64,000 nt of DNA from Lacticaseibacillus songhuajiangensis (GTDB taxonomy: Bacteria > Bacillota > Bacilli > Lactobacillales > Lactobacillaceae). The notes under the pieces are model-generated. The model saw nothing but the letters and a program-made list of their open reading frames with translations. It did no database searches and was not told the DNA's origin. The stretch is from the NCBI RefSeq assembly GCF_003946025.1, contig NZ_RHNR01000002.1, positions 1 to 64,000 on the forward strand, in the 5' to 3' direction. The position numbers were made by a program, and so were the translations under genes. Positions 1 through 10,467 of this stretch are shown here, piece by piece (positions within the stretch are counted from its first letter, which is position 1; each line of letters opens with the position of its first letter).

Positions 1-77
1 CCGCCTAACGGCGTCATGAAAACACCAAAGAGGCCCAGCGTGACTTCGTCACTGAAACGCTATCGCTGACGGACAGC
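1..77 (-). repeat. Structured intergenic element, copy F (partial)
   Basis: Read on the minus strand this is the 5' end of the element family described at 33051-33392. It has the CTGTCCGTCAGCG start (65-77), the small hairpin GTGAC-GAA-GTCAC (plus strand 40-52) and the start of the second hairpin (about 1-13). The rest lies beyond the window edge. It begins directly after the T-run of the dnaD terminator and points the same way as dnaD. The match to the copies at 55060 and 63804 is nearly base for base. Confidence 0.8.
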
Positions 78-78
78 A

Positions 79-116
79 AAACAGCCCTCTGCACTGGGAT
101 GTGCGGAGAGCTGTTT
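79..116 (-). terminator. Intrinsic terminator of the dnaD transcript
   Basis: Stem 79-94 pairs with 101-116 (one mismatch, one G-U) around a 6-nt loop. On the minus strand it is followed by TTTTGCTGTC. It lies 10 bases past the dnaD stop. Confidence 0.75.
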
Positions 117-125
117 CATTTTGTG

Positions 126-755
126 CTATAAGGAATCCAGCCGGCGCTGTGCACGCTGGACAGCCTCCGGCGTCCGGAGGTTGTTCTTCTCCCAGCTGAG
201 CAAAACGCGATCCATGTACTTCAAAGAGTAAGCCTGGTTCAGTACGGCTTCGCGCAGTGCGAGACTAACGAGTTCCGGTGAGTAGTGATCGTCACGCAAC
301 CAAGCGCGGACGGTCTGTTGCTCAATCGGGGACAGCGGTCTTCCGAATTCTGTTTCCACCTGGTTGAGAACCTGGCGGGATGCAGACGTCTGTTGGCTGC
401 GCGTTGCTGCAGGGTCGACTGTTTGCGGATCAGTGTAGCTGAGCAATTTCGTCAGCAGCGGCGTCACGTCGTAGTAATCGTGCAGACGGCCACCATCGTC
501 TTTTTTGGTCAGAATGCGGATAGCACCCTTGTCATTCAGGCTGCTGAGAACAGCGGTGAAATCGCCTGGGCGCATTTTGGTGCGCTGGGCTAATTCACGC
601 ATGTCCGCCTCCCCCTTGCCCATCTGCACAAATTCGCTGATGAACAAGTAGACGGTGAACTCACTGGCCGTTAAATCGAGATCCTGATAATGGTCAAACA
701 GCAGGCGGGAGAAGGACACTTGTCCCGCCCCCAAAATACCGCGTAATTCGTCCAT
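126..755 (-). CDS. dnaD: Replication initiation/primosome protein DnaD
   Basis: DnaD remodels DNA and helps load the replicative helicase at oriC and at restart sites, with DnaA, DnaB and DnaI (family knowledge). The 209-residue product has an N-terminal winged-helix half (about 1-110) and the C-terminal DnaD domain (about 135-200), with FGRPLSPIE and LKYMDRVLLSWEKNN as signatures. It is slightly short for the family. The ATG at 755 lies 13 nt after the asnS stop and has only a weak Shine-Dalgarno, so translation is probably coupled to asnS. It is the last gene of the dinG-tseB-aspB-asnS-dnaD run and is followed by a terminator. Confidence 0.93.
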   Translation of the reverse strand: MDELRGILGAGQVSFSRLLFDHYQDLDLTASEFTVYLFISEFVQMGKGEADMRELAQRTKMRPGDFTAVLSSLNDKGAIRILTKKDDGGRLHDYYDVTPLLTKLLSYTDPQTVDPAATRSQQTSASRQVLNQVETEFGRPLSPIEQQTVRAWLRDDHYSPELVSLALREAVLNQAYSLKYMDRVLLSWEKNNLRTPEAVQRAQRRLDSL

Positions 756-768
756 CGGCTCTACCCAA

Positions 769-2067
769 TCAAGGCTTGAGGCGGTTGATCATCCGTGGGA
801 ACGGAATGGCCTCACGCAGGTGGTCCAGCTTGCAGATCCAGGTAACCGCGCGTTCGAGACCGAGCCCGAAACCAGAGTGCGGCACGCTGCCGTACTTACG
901 CAAGTCAAGGTACCATTCGTAATCGGGCATGTTGAGGCCCTTCTTTTCGATTTCGGCGTAGAGCTTGTCGTAATCGACTTCACGTTCGGAACCACCGATG
1001 ATTTCACCATAGCCTTCAGGTGCGAGCAGGTCCGCACAAACGTACACGTCGTCGCGGTCTTCAGCAGGCTTCATGTAGAAAGGCTTGATGGCCTTCGGGT
1101 AGTTGAGTACGAAGACAGGCTGATCAAACTGGTCAGAGATGAAGGTTTCTTCAGGTGAACCGAAATCATCGCCCCACTTGGAGTCAAAACCGTTCTTCTG
1201 GAGCATTTCGATAGCTTCATCATAACTGATGCGTGGGTATGGCAACTTGGTGTACTTCTTGAGCTGATCAACGTCGCGGTCGAGCAACTTCAGTTCGTAG
1301 GCGCAGTTGTCGATGACGGACTGGACGAGGTACGCAATGTAGCGTTCCTGAATCTTGAGGCTTTCTTCCTGGTGCATGAAGGCCATTTCGGGTTCAATCA
1401 TCCAGAATTCAGTCAGGTGACGGCGGGTCTTGCTCTTTTCAGCGCGGAAAGTTGGACCGAAGCTAAAGACCTTGCCGAACGCCATTGCGCCGGCTTCCAT
1501 GTAGAGCTGACCACTCTGGGAGAGGTACGCCTGCTTGTCGAAGTATTCGGTTTCGAACAATTCGGTGGTGCCTTCAGGAGCAGAGCCGGTCAGAATTGGT
1601 GGGTCCATTTTGATGAAGCCTTCGTTGTTGAAGAATTCGTAAGTGGCGCGAATCATTTCGTTGCGAATTTGCATGATGGCAAATGGGCGGCGACTCCGCA
1701 GCCACAGGTGCCGGTGGTCCAGCAAGAATTCAATCCCGTGTTCCTTAGGGGTGATTGGGAAGTCTTCGCTGTCGCCGACGGGTTTGATGTCGCTAATCTG
1801 GATTTCGTAACCGAAGTGACTCCGGCTGTCTTCGTGAATTGTCCCAGTTACCCAGAAGCTGCTTTCTTGGTGCAGGTTCTTGGCAATCTGGAACACTTCT
1901 TCGCTGACGTCGTTCTTACGAACAACGCCCTGGAAGAAGGCGGTGCCATCACGCAACTGCAGGAAGGCAATCTTCCCGCTGCTCCGCTTATCGGTCAACC
2001 AAACGCCGATTTCGACTTCTTCATCGACGTGGTTTTTTGCGTCTTTAATGCTAATACGTTGTGCCAT
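769..2067 (-). CDS. asnS: Asparaginyl-tRNA synthetase
   Basis: Class IIb synthetase that charges tRNA-Asn in the cytoplasm; 432 aa, normal length. An N-terminal OB-fold anticodon-binding domain (about 1-110) precedes the catalytic core. Motif 2 is visible as [20 protein letters not shown] and motif 3 as [10 protein letters not shown] near the C-terminus. The ATG at 2067 has CTAGGAGAGACTA upstream. It starts 9 nt after aspB, the conserved aspB-asnS-dnaD order of lactobacilli and bacilli. No separate promoter is visible in the 9-nt gap. Confidence 0.97.
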   Translation of the reverse strand: MAQRISIKDAKNHVDEEVEIGVWLTDKRSSGKIAFLQLRDGTAFFQGVVRKNDVSEEVFQIAKNLHQESSFWVTGTIHEDSRSHFGYEIQISDIKPVGDSEDFPITPKEHGIEFLLDHRHLWLRSRRPFAIMQIRNEMIRATYEFFNNEGFIKMDPPILTGSAPEGTTELFETEYFDKQAYLSQSGQLYMEAGAMAFGKVFSFGPTFRAEKSKTRRHLTEFWMIEPEMAFMHQEESLKIQERYIAYLVQSVIDNCAYELKLLDRDVDQLKKYTKLPYPRISYDEAIEMLQKNGFDSKWGDDFGSPEETFISDQFDQPVFVLNYPKAIKPFYMKPAEDRDDVYVCADLLAPEGYGEIIGGSEREVDYDKLYAEIEKKGLNMPDYEWYLDLRKYGSVPHSGFGLGLERAVTWICKLDHLREAIPFPRMINRLKP

Positions 2068-2076
2068 TAGTCTCTC

Positions 2077-3258
2077 CTAGTTACTAGAATTTACAAAATC
2101 AGTGATGCGTTTTGCTGCTTCAATCAATGTGTCCATGTCGGTTGCGTAGCTCAGGCGCACGTGATCCGGCATGCCGAACGCACGTCCGGGAACAAGGGCC
2201 ACACCAGTTTCTTCAAGCAGCGCGGTGACGAAGGTATCGACACTATCGTAGCCGAGTGCCTTCACGGCCCCGGTTACCTTCGGGAACAGATAAAAGGCGC
2301 CTTCTGGCTTCTGGTCGAGTTCGAAACCGGGGATTGCTTTAATTAGTGGGTAGAACGTATTCAGACGCTCTGCAAAAGCATCACGCATGTCAAACACGGG
2401 CTGCTGACTACCAGTGTACGCTTCAAGAGCTGCGTACTGGCTGGCAGCGGCAGGATTCCCCGTGGCGTGACTAATAATGGTGGCCATGGCCTGCGCAATT
2501 TTCTTCGGGGCCGCGGCAAAACCAATGCGCCAGCCGGTCATCGCGTAGGACTTGGAAACCCCGTCAATGAGCACGGTGTTGGCCGCAATCTGAGGATCCA
2601 GTTCCAGCATCGAGGTGAAACTGTTGCCGTTGTACACGAGATCACTGTAAATCTCGTCGGACACGATGAGCACATCGTGCCGGACAGCCCAGTTACCGAT
2701 CAGCGTCAATTCCTGCCGACTGTAAACCGTCCCCGATGGGTTTTGCGGGCTGTTGATGACAATGGCCCGCGTTCTGTCAGTTGCCACAGCGTCGAGGTCG
2801 TCAATCGTGACTTTGAAGCCATCCTTGGCGTAAACCGGCTGTGGAATTCCGCCGGCAAGGCGTACTTGCTCGGTGTAAGAAACCCAGCCTGGTTGGGGCA
2901 ACAGCACCCCGTCACCCTCACTCAAAATAGCGGTGAACAGTGCGTAGAGGGCAAACTTGGCCCCATTGGTAACTACAATCTGGTCCTTACCGTACTCAAA
3001 ACCCGTATTGGCTTTGATGTGGGCGGCAATCGCGCTGCGGAGCTCTGGCAAGCCCGTAGCGGCGGTGTAGTAGCTCGCCTTCCCCGACTGAATGGCCGCG
3101 ATCGCGGCATCACAAATTGGTTTTGGCGTTGCAAAATCTGGTTGGCCGACGGACAAGTTGAGGATGTCGGCGCCCGCTGCCTTGAGCTGTGCGCTCTTTT
3201 GGCTCATCGCCAAAGTGGCACTGGGCTGCACCTGTGCTAAACGTTTTGCAATGTGCAT
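2077..3258 (-). CDS. aspB: Pyridoxal-phosphate aspartate aminotransferase (class I)
   Basis: Interconverts aspartate plus 2-oxoglutarate with oxaloacetate plus glutamate. The 393-aa protein has the PLP lysine in DGVSKSYAMTGWRIGF, the cofactor aspartate in SDEIYSDLVY and the substrate arginine region PGRAFGMPDHVRLSYA. I chose the ATG at 3258 (MHIAKRLAQ), preceded by GGGAGGAATCACT. The upstream in-frame extension has no family-like sequence. A 74-nt gap separates it from the tseB-like gene. It could act on other amino acids; the family is broad. Confidence 0.92.
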   Translation of the reverse strand: MHIAKRLAQVQPSATLAMSQKSAQLKAAGADILNLSVGQPDFATPKPICDAAIAAIQSGKASYYTAATGLPELRSAIAAHIKANTGFEYGKDQIVVTNGAKFALYALFTAILSEGDGVLLPQPGWVSYTEQVRLAGGIPQPVYAKDGFKVTIDDLDAVATDRTRAIVINSPQNPSGTVYSRQELTLIGNWAVRHDVLIVSDEIYSDLVYNGNSFTSMLELDPQIAANTVLIDGVSKSYAMTGWRIGFAAAPKKIAQAMATIISHATGNPAAASQYAALEAYTGSQQPVFDMRDAFAERLNTFYPLIKAIPGFELDQKPEGAFYLFPKVTGAVKALGYDSVDTFVTALLEETGVALVPGRAFGMPDHVRLSYATDMDTLIEAAKRITDFVNSSN

Positions 3259-3332
3259 AGTGATTCCTCCCGTGATTAAAAGTTGGCGGCGCGCGCAACT
3301 GGCATTACACGCGTCCACCAGCATTTGTTTGA

Positions 3333-3824
3333 TTAGAGGTCCGAAATAAGCTTGCGCAGGTTTCCGCTCCGGTAGTCATAACTGGCGTAGTTCAAGTTAC
3401 CGGACTTATCGATAAACCCAACATCCCAGACGAGGCGCTTACCTTGCAGGCGCAAACCTGCATTGAGCACCCGCTTAGGACTGTACTTGGTCCAGACCTT
3501 CCGCAGAATCGAATTGCGTGTGCTACCACTCGCTTGTAACACTACATTAACCTTACCAGTCTTCCGCGCGATGACAACATATACCGGCTTATTTTTTCGT
3601 TTTCCGCTCAAAGTCAGGTAACTTTTGTCCCGAGTATTCCACCAGAAGCCGTCAAAATCCTTGGCATCTGCGGACTTAGTGGCAATTTTTTCCGCGTCAC
3701 TGCGTAGTGCGTTGTACGGGTGCATGCTCTTGTAGAAAACGAAGCCGGTGCCCGCGATGAGTACGATGAGGGCTGCGAGGATAATCCGCCACAACCACTT
3801 GTGATTATTTTGTTTGGTCACCAT
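3333..3824 (-). CDS. tseB: TseB/YpmB-like membrane-anchored protein (DUF5590)
   Basis: 163 aa with one N-terminal membrane segment (about 12-29) and an extracytoplasmic PepSY-like tail (SYLTLSGKRKNKPVYVVIAR). Its place between dinG and aspB matches ypmB of Bacillus and lactobacilli. In B. subtilis YpmB (TseB) modulates a cell-elongation penicillin-binding protein; that role is assumed here only by family and synteny. The start is ATG 3824 with CAGAGGAGGAAA upstream, overlapping the 3' end of dinG by 20 nt. The symbol is by homology and less certain than the fold. Confidence 0.75.
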   Translation of the reverse strand: MVTKQNNHKWLWRIILAALIVLIAGTGFVFYKSMHPYNALRSDAEKIATKSADAKDFDGFWWNTRDKSYLTLSGKRKNKPVYVVIARKTGKVNVVLQASGSTRNSILRKVWTKYSPKRVLNAGLRLQGKRLVWDVGFIDKSGNLNYASYDYRSGNLRKLISDL

Positions 3825-6618
3825 TTTCCTCCTCTGTTGGTTTTAACCAGGCCTCCGCCACCGCCGGCATTGCGGCGATTGGCAGTAGGTCAGTATCCAC
3901 GTTTGGTAATGATTTTTGCATATTGCGACCGAATTGGGTTTGGGTAAACCGCGGGTCGAGGACGATGAACACGCCCCGATCTTCTTCCGTGCGAATTAAG
4001 CGGCCAAAAGCTTGGCGCAAACGCAAGGTGGCGCGCGGCAAAATGTCGTCCTTGAAGGCGTCACCACCATTGTCTTTGATGATGTCTGCCCGCGCCGCCG
4101 CAATGGCATCGTTCGGCGCCTCAAACGGTAGTCGGGTCAGAATGATACTTTCGAGTTGCTTAGCTGGGTAGTCGATGCCTTCAAAGAAACTAGCCGCTCC
4201 CAGCAGCAGGCTCCCTTCCCCCGCGGCAAAGCGCCGGGCAATTTTGCTTGCTGAACCCGTGACGCCCTGCGCGAGGATCTCCTTGCGCTCCGAAAGTGCG
4301 GTTGCGCTGAGGCGTTCATAAACCGCCGCAATCAACTTCAATGAGTTGAAGAGCACCAAGGTTTGGTGTTCGTTATCCGCGAGCGTGGCGATACTGCGGG
4401 TGAGGTAGTCGACGTAACTGTCCGTTTGCGACTTCGGCGGTTCCGGTGCGCCCTTGGCAATCATGATGCGTGCTAGGTTTCGGTACTTGAAGGGACTACG
4501 CAAACGCAGGGCGTTTGCTTCAGGTACCGCGGCGTAGCCCAGCGCGTGCGCCAGGTAATCGGGCGTCTTGCGCACGTTGATGGTGGCACTGGTGAAGATG
4601 GGCGCGGTGAAGCGCGCCAGCAGCGCCTGAATTTGGGGCCGCGGATCAATGACTCGCCAGCGCAGCACGAGGCTCGAGACGTCATCTTTGTGCCGCATTT
4701 GCACAAAGGCCATGCGCAGCATCGGGTTGAGCAGCTGCGGATCGTCTGTCAATACTTGCTCCAGTGCCGGCAGGCAATCACGCAAGATGGCGGCCAACTC
4801 GTCCAGTTGCTGGAACGCGCGAATGTCACTGGCGGCAAAACGCTGTTGGTGACTGAGATAGTCGCTCCGGCTCAGTTCGGTGAACTGCAAAATTTGCTTA
4901 ATTTGACGCACGGTGGCGCGAATATCGCTGGCGGTGCTGACCAGAATGTCATTCAACTCGCCGTATGTTAAGGCGTACTCACGCACTCGACCACCCTGGC
5001 TGTTCGGGTAAACGTACTGGCTGGCTAAATACTGCTGCAGCGATTGTACGGTGCTCAGACAGTCACTGGCCGCGGCAAGCACACTACTGATTTGGTATTG
5101 CTTCAGTTCGTCGTCTGCGTATGCGGCTGCCAGTCCGCCCTGCTCTTGGCGGTGCAATAAAGTGGTGAAACGCTGCAACGCCCGGCGCAGCTTGGTGAAG
5201 TCGAGTTTGACTTCGAAACCGTTAGTGGCGCTATCCGGGAAGTTCTGCGCTTCATCGATGACCAAGTACGGCTGTCCGCCAAAAACGGCTTCCTGATAAT
5301 GGTGAATCAAGTAAGCGTGGTTCGTGATCACGATGGCAGAATCAGCCGCCGCTTGCTGCAGTCGTACGTAAAAGTCCAGGTCGTAGTACGGATTGCTGTC
5401 ACGGGTGCCGCAATCGCCGGTGTGGCGAATCTGTTGCAGTAGCGGCGTCTGCATGGAACTTAATCGTAGCTCGTCCAAATCACCAGTTCGGGTTTTGCTG
5501 AGCCACGACAGGATGCGTAGTTGCAGCATGCGGTCCGCCTTGTTCATACCGGCGGCGCCTAGCGTGCTGGCGAATTTGTTGAGATCCAGTAAGTGGCGCG
5601 GACTTTTGAGTACTGCTGAATTGAGGCGTCCCCCCAGCATGATTTCGAGTTGGTGCATGGCATTGCCTGCCAGCTGATCCTGCAGCACCGTCGTTGACGT
5701 GGCGACCACTAATTTGTGTTCTGGTGTCGCGCGAAATGCGTAGGGCAATAAGTAACCCAGTGACTTGCCCAGGCCCGTGCCCGCTTCAATGAACAGTGGC
5801 GCTTGCTGGTCGGCCGCATTGCTGGCAATCCGGTCCATCATTTTGGCTTGGGCGAAGCGAAAGCGCAGGTGCGCTTTACGCAGGAGGCGTTTTTTGTCCT
5901 TGTCCGTTGCGGGATACTGTTTTTCGCCCAGCTTATCCGGGCGTACTTTGGCCGGCGTGCGTAATACTAACTTGTCCACCCGCACGTACTTGCCACTGAG
6001 TTTCGGTGCGCGCGCAGCAAGGTCTTTGAGTACTTGCTCGGTGTCGCGGACTAGAAAGTCACTGTGCTCGGCAATGGTGCGCTGCACGGGTCCTGGCAAA
6101 CGCGCAAACTCATCTTCTAAGTGCATGAAGAGTTTGGCCGTGCTGATGGCGTCACTGTCCGCGCGGTGCGGATTGTCGTGCTCGATGCCCAGTTTGCGGG
6201 TCAAGTCACTGAGCCGGTAACTCTGCTCGGTCGGCAGAATAATTTGGGCTAGCTGCACGGTGTCGATGGCCCGGTTGGTCAGCGGCGCTTCGCCACAACG
6301 GACGAGTTCTTTGCTGAGGAAGGGGTAATCAAAATTCACGTTGTGCGCGATGATGACCTTCCCCCGCAACATGGTCGCCAAAGTTGCGGCGACCTCGTCA
6401 AAATACGGCGCAGCCACCAGCATTTTGGGCGTAATGCCCGTGAGCTGTTGGATTGCGCGCGGAATGGCCTTGTCCGGATTGATGAGCTGCGACAGTGTTT
6501 GGATAATCTGCCGATTTTTGATGAGTGCGCAGCCGAATTGAATGATTCGATCGCCGCCGGCCGCATCCGGGCCGGTGGTTTCGAGATCAATCACCGCGTA
6601 GACGGTGTCTTGATTCAT
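3805..6618 (-). CDS. dinG: DinG-family helicase with N-terminal DnaQ-like exonuclease
   Basis: 937 aa in the Gram-positive arrangement. The N-terminal 3'-5' exonuclease domain (about 1-170) has Exo I IDLETTGPD, Exo II IAHNVNFDY and Exo III HRADSDA. An XPD/DinG helicase follows, with Walker A EAGTGLGKS near residue 280 and a DEAQ box (VIDEAQNFP) near 450. The four-cysteine Fe-S cluster of E. coli DinG is not evident, as is usual for this branch. It is the first gene of the run ending at dnaD. An AT-rich 84-nt gap to addA (6619-6702) probably holds its promoter, but no clean -35/-10 pair stands out. Confidence 0.93.
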   Translation of the reverse strand: MNQDTVYAVIDLETTGPDAAGGDRIIQFGCALIKNRQIIQTLSQLINPDKAIPRAIQQLTGITPKMLVAAPYFDEVAATLATMLRGKVIIAHNVNFDYPFLSKELVRCGEAPLTNRAIDTVQLAQIILPTEQSYRLSDLTRKLGIEHDNPHRADSDAISTAKLFMHLEDEFARLPGPVQRTIAEHSDFLVRDTEQVLKDLAARAPKLSGKYVRVDKLVLRTPAKVRPDKLGEKQYPATDKDKKRLLRKAHLRFRFAQAKMMDRIASNAADQQAPLFIEAGTGLGKSLGYLLPYAFRATPEHKLVVATSTTVLQDQLAGNAMHQLEIMLGGRLNSAVLKSPRHLLDLNKFASTLGAAGMNKADRMLQLRILSWLSKTRTGDLDELRLSSMQTPLLQQIRHTGDCGTRDSNPYYDLDFYVRLQQAAADSAIVITNHAYLIHHYQEAVFGGQPYLVIDEAQNFPDSATNGFEVKLDFTKLRRALQRFTTLLHRQEQGGLAAAYADDELKQYQISSVLAAASDCLSTVQSLQQYLASQYVYPNSQGGRVREYALTYGELNDILVSTASDIRATVRQIKQILQFTELSRSDYLSHQQRFAASDIRAFQQLDELAAILRDCLPALEQVLTDDPQLLNPMLRMAFVQMRHKDDVSSLVLRWRVIDPRPQIQALLARFTAPIFTSATINVRKTPDYLAHALGYAAVPEANALRLRSPFKYRNLARIMIAKGAPEPPKSQTDSYVDYLTRSIATLADNEHQTLVLFNSLKLIAAVYERLSATALSERKEILAQGVTGSASKIARRFAAGEGSLLLGAASFFEGIDYPAKQLESIILTRLPFEAPNDAIAAARADIIKDNGGDAFKDDILPRATLRLRQAFGRLIRTEEDRGVFIVLDPRFTQTQFGRNMQKSLPNVDTDLLPIAAMPAVAEAWLKPTEEENGDQTK

Positions 6619-6702
6619 AGATGAAATCCCACCATATCAATTATTTATTGGATACTATTGCTTGTTTAAAAAACAACCTGTTCTATCATACCCCGCGGCG
6701 TT

Positions 6703-9700
6703 CTAGAGCGCCACCACTTCCCCACTGGCCAGGAGCACCAGGGACATTGAATCAACGGGGCGACTCAACATACTTTGCAGAGCCTGCGCATAAAGACGCA
6801 GTTGGCCACGGTAACGGTCGACGATGGCTGCGGGACCAGCCGCGGGTACACGGTCAGTTTTGTAGTCCAAGAGCACGAGTTGTTCGGGTAAGTTGAGGTA
6901 CGCGTCGATAATCCCGTGGACCAGGATGTCCTGCTCCTCGTTGGCCATGCCGACAAAAATATCGCGGGCCGGAATAAGCATTGAAAATGGCGTCTCGCGC
7001 TGCACGGCATCGGGATTAGCCAGCAGCAATTTGCCAAGTTCGGTTTGGAAGAAAGCTAGAACGTGTGGTACCGAGATGCGCGCCGCGACTTCTTGCGTGA
7101 AGAGACCACTGACAACGAGTTGCGCGGCTGTTTGCTGCACGCTGTCCGCGGTGACAGGTGCGTGCAAATCTAGTGCCTGCAGCACCTCGTGGGTGGCCGT
7201 CCCCACTGCCGTTGCACTGATTTGCGTTGTGGCATTATTTTGCGCGAACTGCGGGACACTGAAAGCACTACTCTGCCGCTTTTGCAACTGACTGTTTGGC
7301 GACTGGCTAAGCTTCTCAATGTCGGGGTCAGCATAGAGTTGCTTGATTTCGGAAACGGATTGGAAGCCAGTGGTTTCTGTCGCCGCCGCGTGCGGATACT
7401 GGTAGGCTAACCAGTCCGTCAGGTCCACATCGAGTGCAGATTGTGCGTCATCCCCCGCTAGGTGCACGTTACTAGCTTGCGTTTCTGCCTGGCCAAAATG
7501 CACGGTGAATTCGGTGTGGTCATCTGCGAGCACGTCACTTGCTTCAGCGCGCTGCGCGAAGAGTGGGTGGCGAGCGAGCGCCGCGCCGATGAGGTCGAGC
7601 TGACTGCTGGCCCCAAGACGGGAGCTAAGCGGCAAAACGAGCTTGTTGCCGCCCGCCATGTTTTGCCACTTGGCGATGGTCTTCTCCTTGTCCTTGCTGT
7701 AGCCCACGATGAATAAGCGCTGCTCGCTGCGCGTTAGGGCCACATAGAGTACCCGCAGGTTCTCGGCCTGATCTCGGGCGTGTTGAGCCGCCTTAGCCAT
7801 GCTGTACTGCGGTAACTCGTAGACGACGTTCGTTTCGGGGTTAAGCCACTGCATGCCGATGCCGGCCTTACTAAAGAGTACGCTCGCATCCCCTGCGTGG
7901 CCGCCATTGAAGGCGCGACTGGCATTCATGAGGAAGACGTAAGGGAATTGCAGTCCCTTACTACCGTGAATCGTCATCAGGTGCACTGCATCAGTATCGC
8001 CGCTGATGACAACGGGCGTTGCGAGGTCCTTGTCACGTTCTTGCATGACTTCGATGAAGTGGACGAAGGCGAATAGCCCCTTAAAGCCGCCCTCCTCATA
8101 AGTGTGCGCCCGTTCGTAGAGCGCGTGCAGGTTGGCTTGGCGTTGCGCCCCACCCGGCATCCCGCCAACAAAGTCCAGGTAGCCGGTTTCTTCGTAGATG
8201 GTCCAGATGAGGTCAACGAGCCGGTTCTCGCGCGCAATGTCGCGGAATTGGCTGAGCTGCTGCATAAAGCGCGCCGTTTTTGTGTAGGTACGGGTTGCCA
8301 GTGGTGTGGCGCTGCTGGCGTCATAGTTGTTTAGAAATTCCGCCAGTGCGTCGTAGTAAGCCACGTGCTTATTCTGAATACGAATAAGCGCGAGTTCGTC
8401 AGCACTGAGGCCGACAATTGGCGAACGGAGTACTGCCACGAGGGGAATCTCCTGGAGCGGGTTATCGATGACCCGCAGCAGTGACAGCATCACTTGCAAT
8501 TCGGTTGTCTTGAAGTAGTTTTGGGCGTCACTCACCACAATCGGAATGCCCGCGGCGGCAAATTCTTCCTGAATGATCAAATTTTGGCTGCGGGTCGGGA
8601 CGAGCAGGGTGATGTCTTGGTACTTAAGGTCGCGCCAGGTTCCCTCTGCGCCATTGCGGCCGCGTTCATAGACCTGTTCATGACCGGCCATCAGCGCCTT
8701 GATTTTGGCAATCACCAGTTTGACTTGCGACTGGTCCTTGTCGTCATCGGTCGCGTCTGCATCGTCGTCAGTGGCACTAATGAGTAGTTCTGTTGGTGCA
8801 GGTTTGGGCTCATCTGGATAATCCGTGGCCCCATATGTCAGCAGTTCGCCGCCGCTGTAGTTCACACTCCCGAGGCTAGCGTCCATTATCTGTTTGAAAA
8901 TCAGGTTGGTGAAATCCAAGATGTTGCGCCGTGAGCGGAAGTTGGCAGCCAGTGAGATGTGCTCACCTTGCGCCTTGCGGGTGGCCTCATCCGCATCTGG
9001 GGTCGCGAAGGCCTGGTACTTGGCCATGAATAGTTGCGGTTCGGCTAACCGGAAGCCATAGATGCTCTGTTTGACGTCCCCCACCATGAAGCGGTTATTG
9101 CGGGCCGCGGCCGTGAGCAATGCCTCTTGCAGCGGGTTAATGTCTTGGTACTCATCGACCAACACTTCGTCAAAACTGTCCCGGAAGATTGCCCCAACAC
9201 TGTAGCCGCCTTCAGCAGCGGGTGAGTTCAAAATGCGCAGCGCCAGTTGTTCCACGTCCGCGAAATCGAGTGCGTGCTTACGCCGCTTTTCCTGCCAGTA
9301 GGCATCCATGAACAGTTGGCAAACGTGACTGAATTCTTGGACAATGGCGCTACTGCCAGCGAGCGCCTGCTTGAGGTCCGCACTGGCCAGCGTTAGTAGT
9401 GGTGCAACTTGGGTGGTGATAATTTCTTTGGCCTGGTCGCGCAAGGCTTGGGCCTGTTTGTTCAGGTCCTTAAGCTCGGGGTTATTTTTCGCGACCTTTG
9501 CGGGCGCGCCAGCCCAGCGGCCCCAATTCAAATCGCTGACAGCGGTGTGCAAGCTGGCATAATCGCCGCCCAACTGTGCCTTGATTGCCTTGACCTGCGC
9601 CACCGTTCCTTGGAGCAAGGACAATGTTTTATCACTATCGGCACCCGTTACCATGACGGCATCTGCCTGCTGCAGAACGAAGAGCTGCGCTTTTTCGAGC

Positions 9701-10455
9701 AATGCGATGGCTTCGTCCACAAAGGGTGCGCAGGCCTGCGCAAGTTGTTTGCTCAGTGCACTGCCTGCGCTTAAATCGGGATTGTACACAGCGGGTAAGT
9801 GCGCCAGCCAGCCGCGCGGATCCGTAGTGGTCTGGGCATAAGTATAGGCGCGCACCACCAGGTCGCCGAGCTTATCGTCGTGCCAACCACTGATGAAGTT
9901 GCGGGTGAGCGCGGTGAATGCTTCATTTTCGTCTTGATAGAGCTGTTCACGCAGTTTGTCCCAGACACTTTCTTGCAGCAACATACTCTCCGCTTGGTCA
10001 GCCAGCACCCGAAAACCCGGATCCAGTTTAATCACGTAGTAGTACTGCTGCACGATTTGGAGTGCAAACGCGTCGATGGTACTAATGGCCGCACTGTCCA
10101 CTAAGCCAATTTGCCCCGCCAAATGGCGGCGGCGGGCGCCTAATTCCGCCCTTTGGTCATCGTCATTGCTAGCCGTGATTTGGTCAGTCAGTGCGGTGAG
10201 TTCAGTTTTGAGGGCCTTGGCAATTTTGGCCTTCATTTCCGCTGCTGCTGCGTTGGTGAAGGTCACGACGAGCAGCCGCGTGATGTCACCGCCGTTTAGG
10301 ATTTGGCGCAAAATCCGCTCAACCAGCACCGTCGTCTTCCCTGAACCAGCAGAGGCAGACACCAGCACATCGTGACCGAGTTCGGTGTGTCCATCTGCAT
10401 GATGCGTTGGGGTGCCGGCGGTCATGGCGAGTTCTTGATCCTTTGTAAATGCCAT
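6703..10455 (-). CDS. addA: ATP-dependent helicase/nuclease subunit A (AddA/RexA)
   Basis: Subunit A of the two-subunit enzyme that processes double-strand breaks for RecA. 1250 aa: UvrD-like helicase with Walker A ASAGSGKT at about 34-41, the Walker B-like LVDEYQDINPLQ near 430, and a C-terminal RecB-type nuclease with VLLDYKTDRVP near 1196. The start is ATG 10455 with TAGGAGGAGCGCACA upstream, 12 nt after addB. In lactobacilli and lactococci the pair is also called RexAB. Catalytic motifs look intact. Confidence 0.97.
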   Translation of the reverse strand: MAFTKDQELAMTAGTPTHHADGHTELGHDVLVSASAGSGKTTVLVERILRQILNGGDITRLLVVTFTNAAAAEMKAKIAKALKTELTALTDQITASNDDDQRAELGARRRHLAGQIGLVDSAAISTIDAFALQIVQQYYYVIKLDPGFRVLADQAESMLLQESVWDKLREQLYQDENEAFTALTRNFISGWHDDKLGDLVVRAYTYAQTTTDPRGWLAHLPAVYNPDLSAGSALSKQLAQACAPFVDEAIALLEKAQLFVLQQADAVMVTGADSDKTLSLLQGTVAQVKAIKAQLGGDYASLHTAVSDLNWGRWAGAPAKVAKNNPELKDLNKQAQALRDQAKEIITTQVAPLLTLASADLKQALAGSSAIVQEFSHVCQLFMDAYWQEKRRKHALDFADVEQLALRILNSPAAEGGYSVGAIFRDSFDEVLVDEYQDINPLQEALLTAAARNNRFMVGDVKQSIYGFRLAEPQLFMAKYQAFATPDADEATRKAQGEHISLAANFRSRRNILDFTNLIFKQIMDASLGSVNYSGGELLTYGATDYPDEPKPAPTELLISATDDDADATDDDKDQSQVKLVIAKIKALMAGHEQVYERGRNGAEGTWRDLKYQDITLLVPTRSQNLIIQEEFAAAGIPIVVSDAQNYFKTTELQVMLSLLRVIDNPLQEIPLVAVLRSPIVGLSADELALIRIQNKHVAYYDALAEFLNNYDASSATPLATRTYTKTARFMQQLSQFRDIARENRLVDLIWTIYEETGYLDFVGGMPGGAQRQANLHALYERAHTYEEGGFKGLFAFVHFIEVMQERDKDLATPVVISGDTDAVHLMTIHGSKGLQFPYVFLMNASRAFNGGHAGDASVLFSKAGIGMQWLNPETNVVYELPQYSMAKAAQHARDQAENLRVLYVALTRSEQRLFIVGYSKDKEKTIAKWQNMAGGNKLVLPLSSRLGASSQLDLIGAALARHPLFAQRAEASDVLADDHTEFTVHFGQAETQASNVHLAGDDAQSALDVDLTDWLAYQYPHAAATETTGFQSVSEIKQLYADPDIEKLSQSPNSQLQKRQSSAFSVPQFAQNNATTQISATAVGTATHEVLQALDLHAPVTADSVQQTAAQLVVSGLFTQEVAARISVPHVLAFFQTELGKLLLANPDAVQRETPFSMLIPARDIFVGMANEEQDILVHGIIDAYLNLPEQLVLLDYKTDRVPAAGPAAIVDRYRGQLRLYAQALQSMLSRPVDSMSLVLLASGEVVAL

Positions 10456-10467
10456 TGTGCGCTCCTC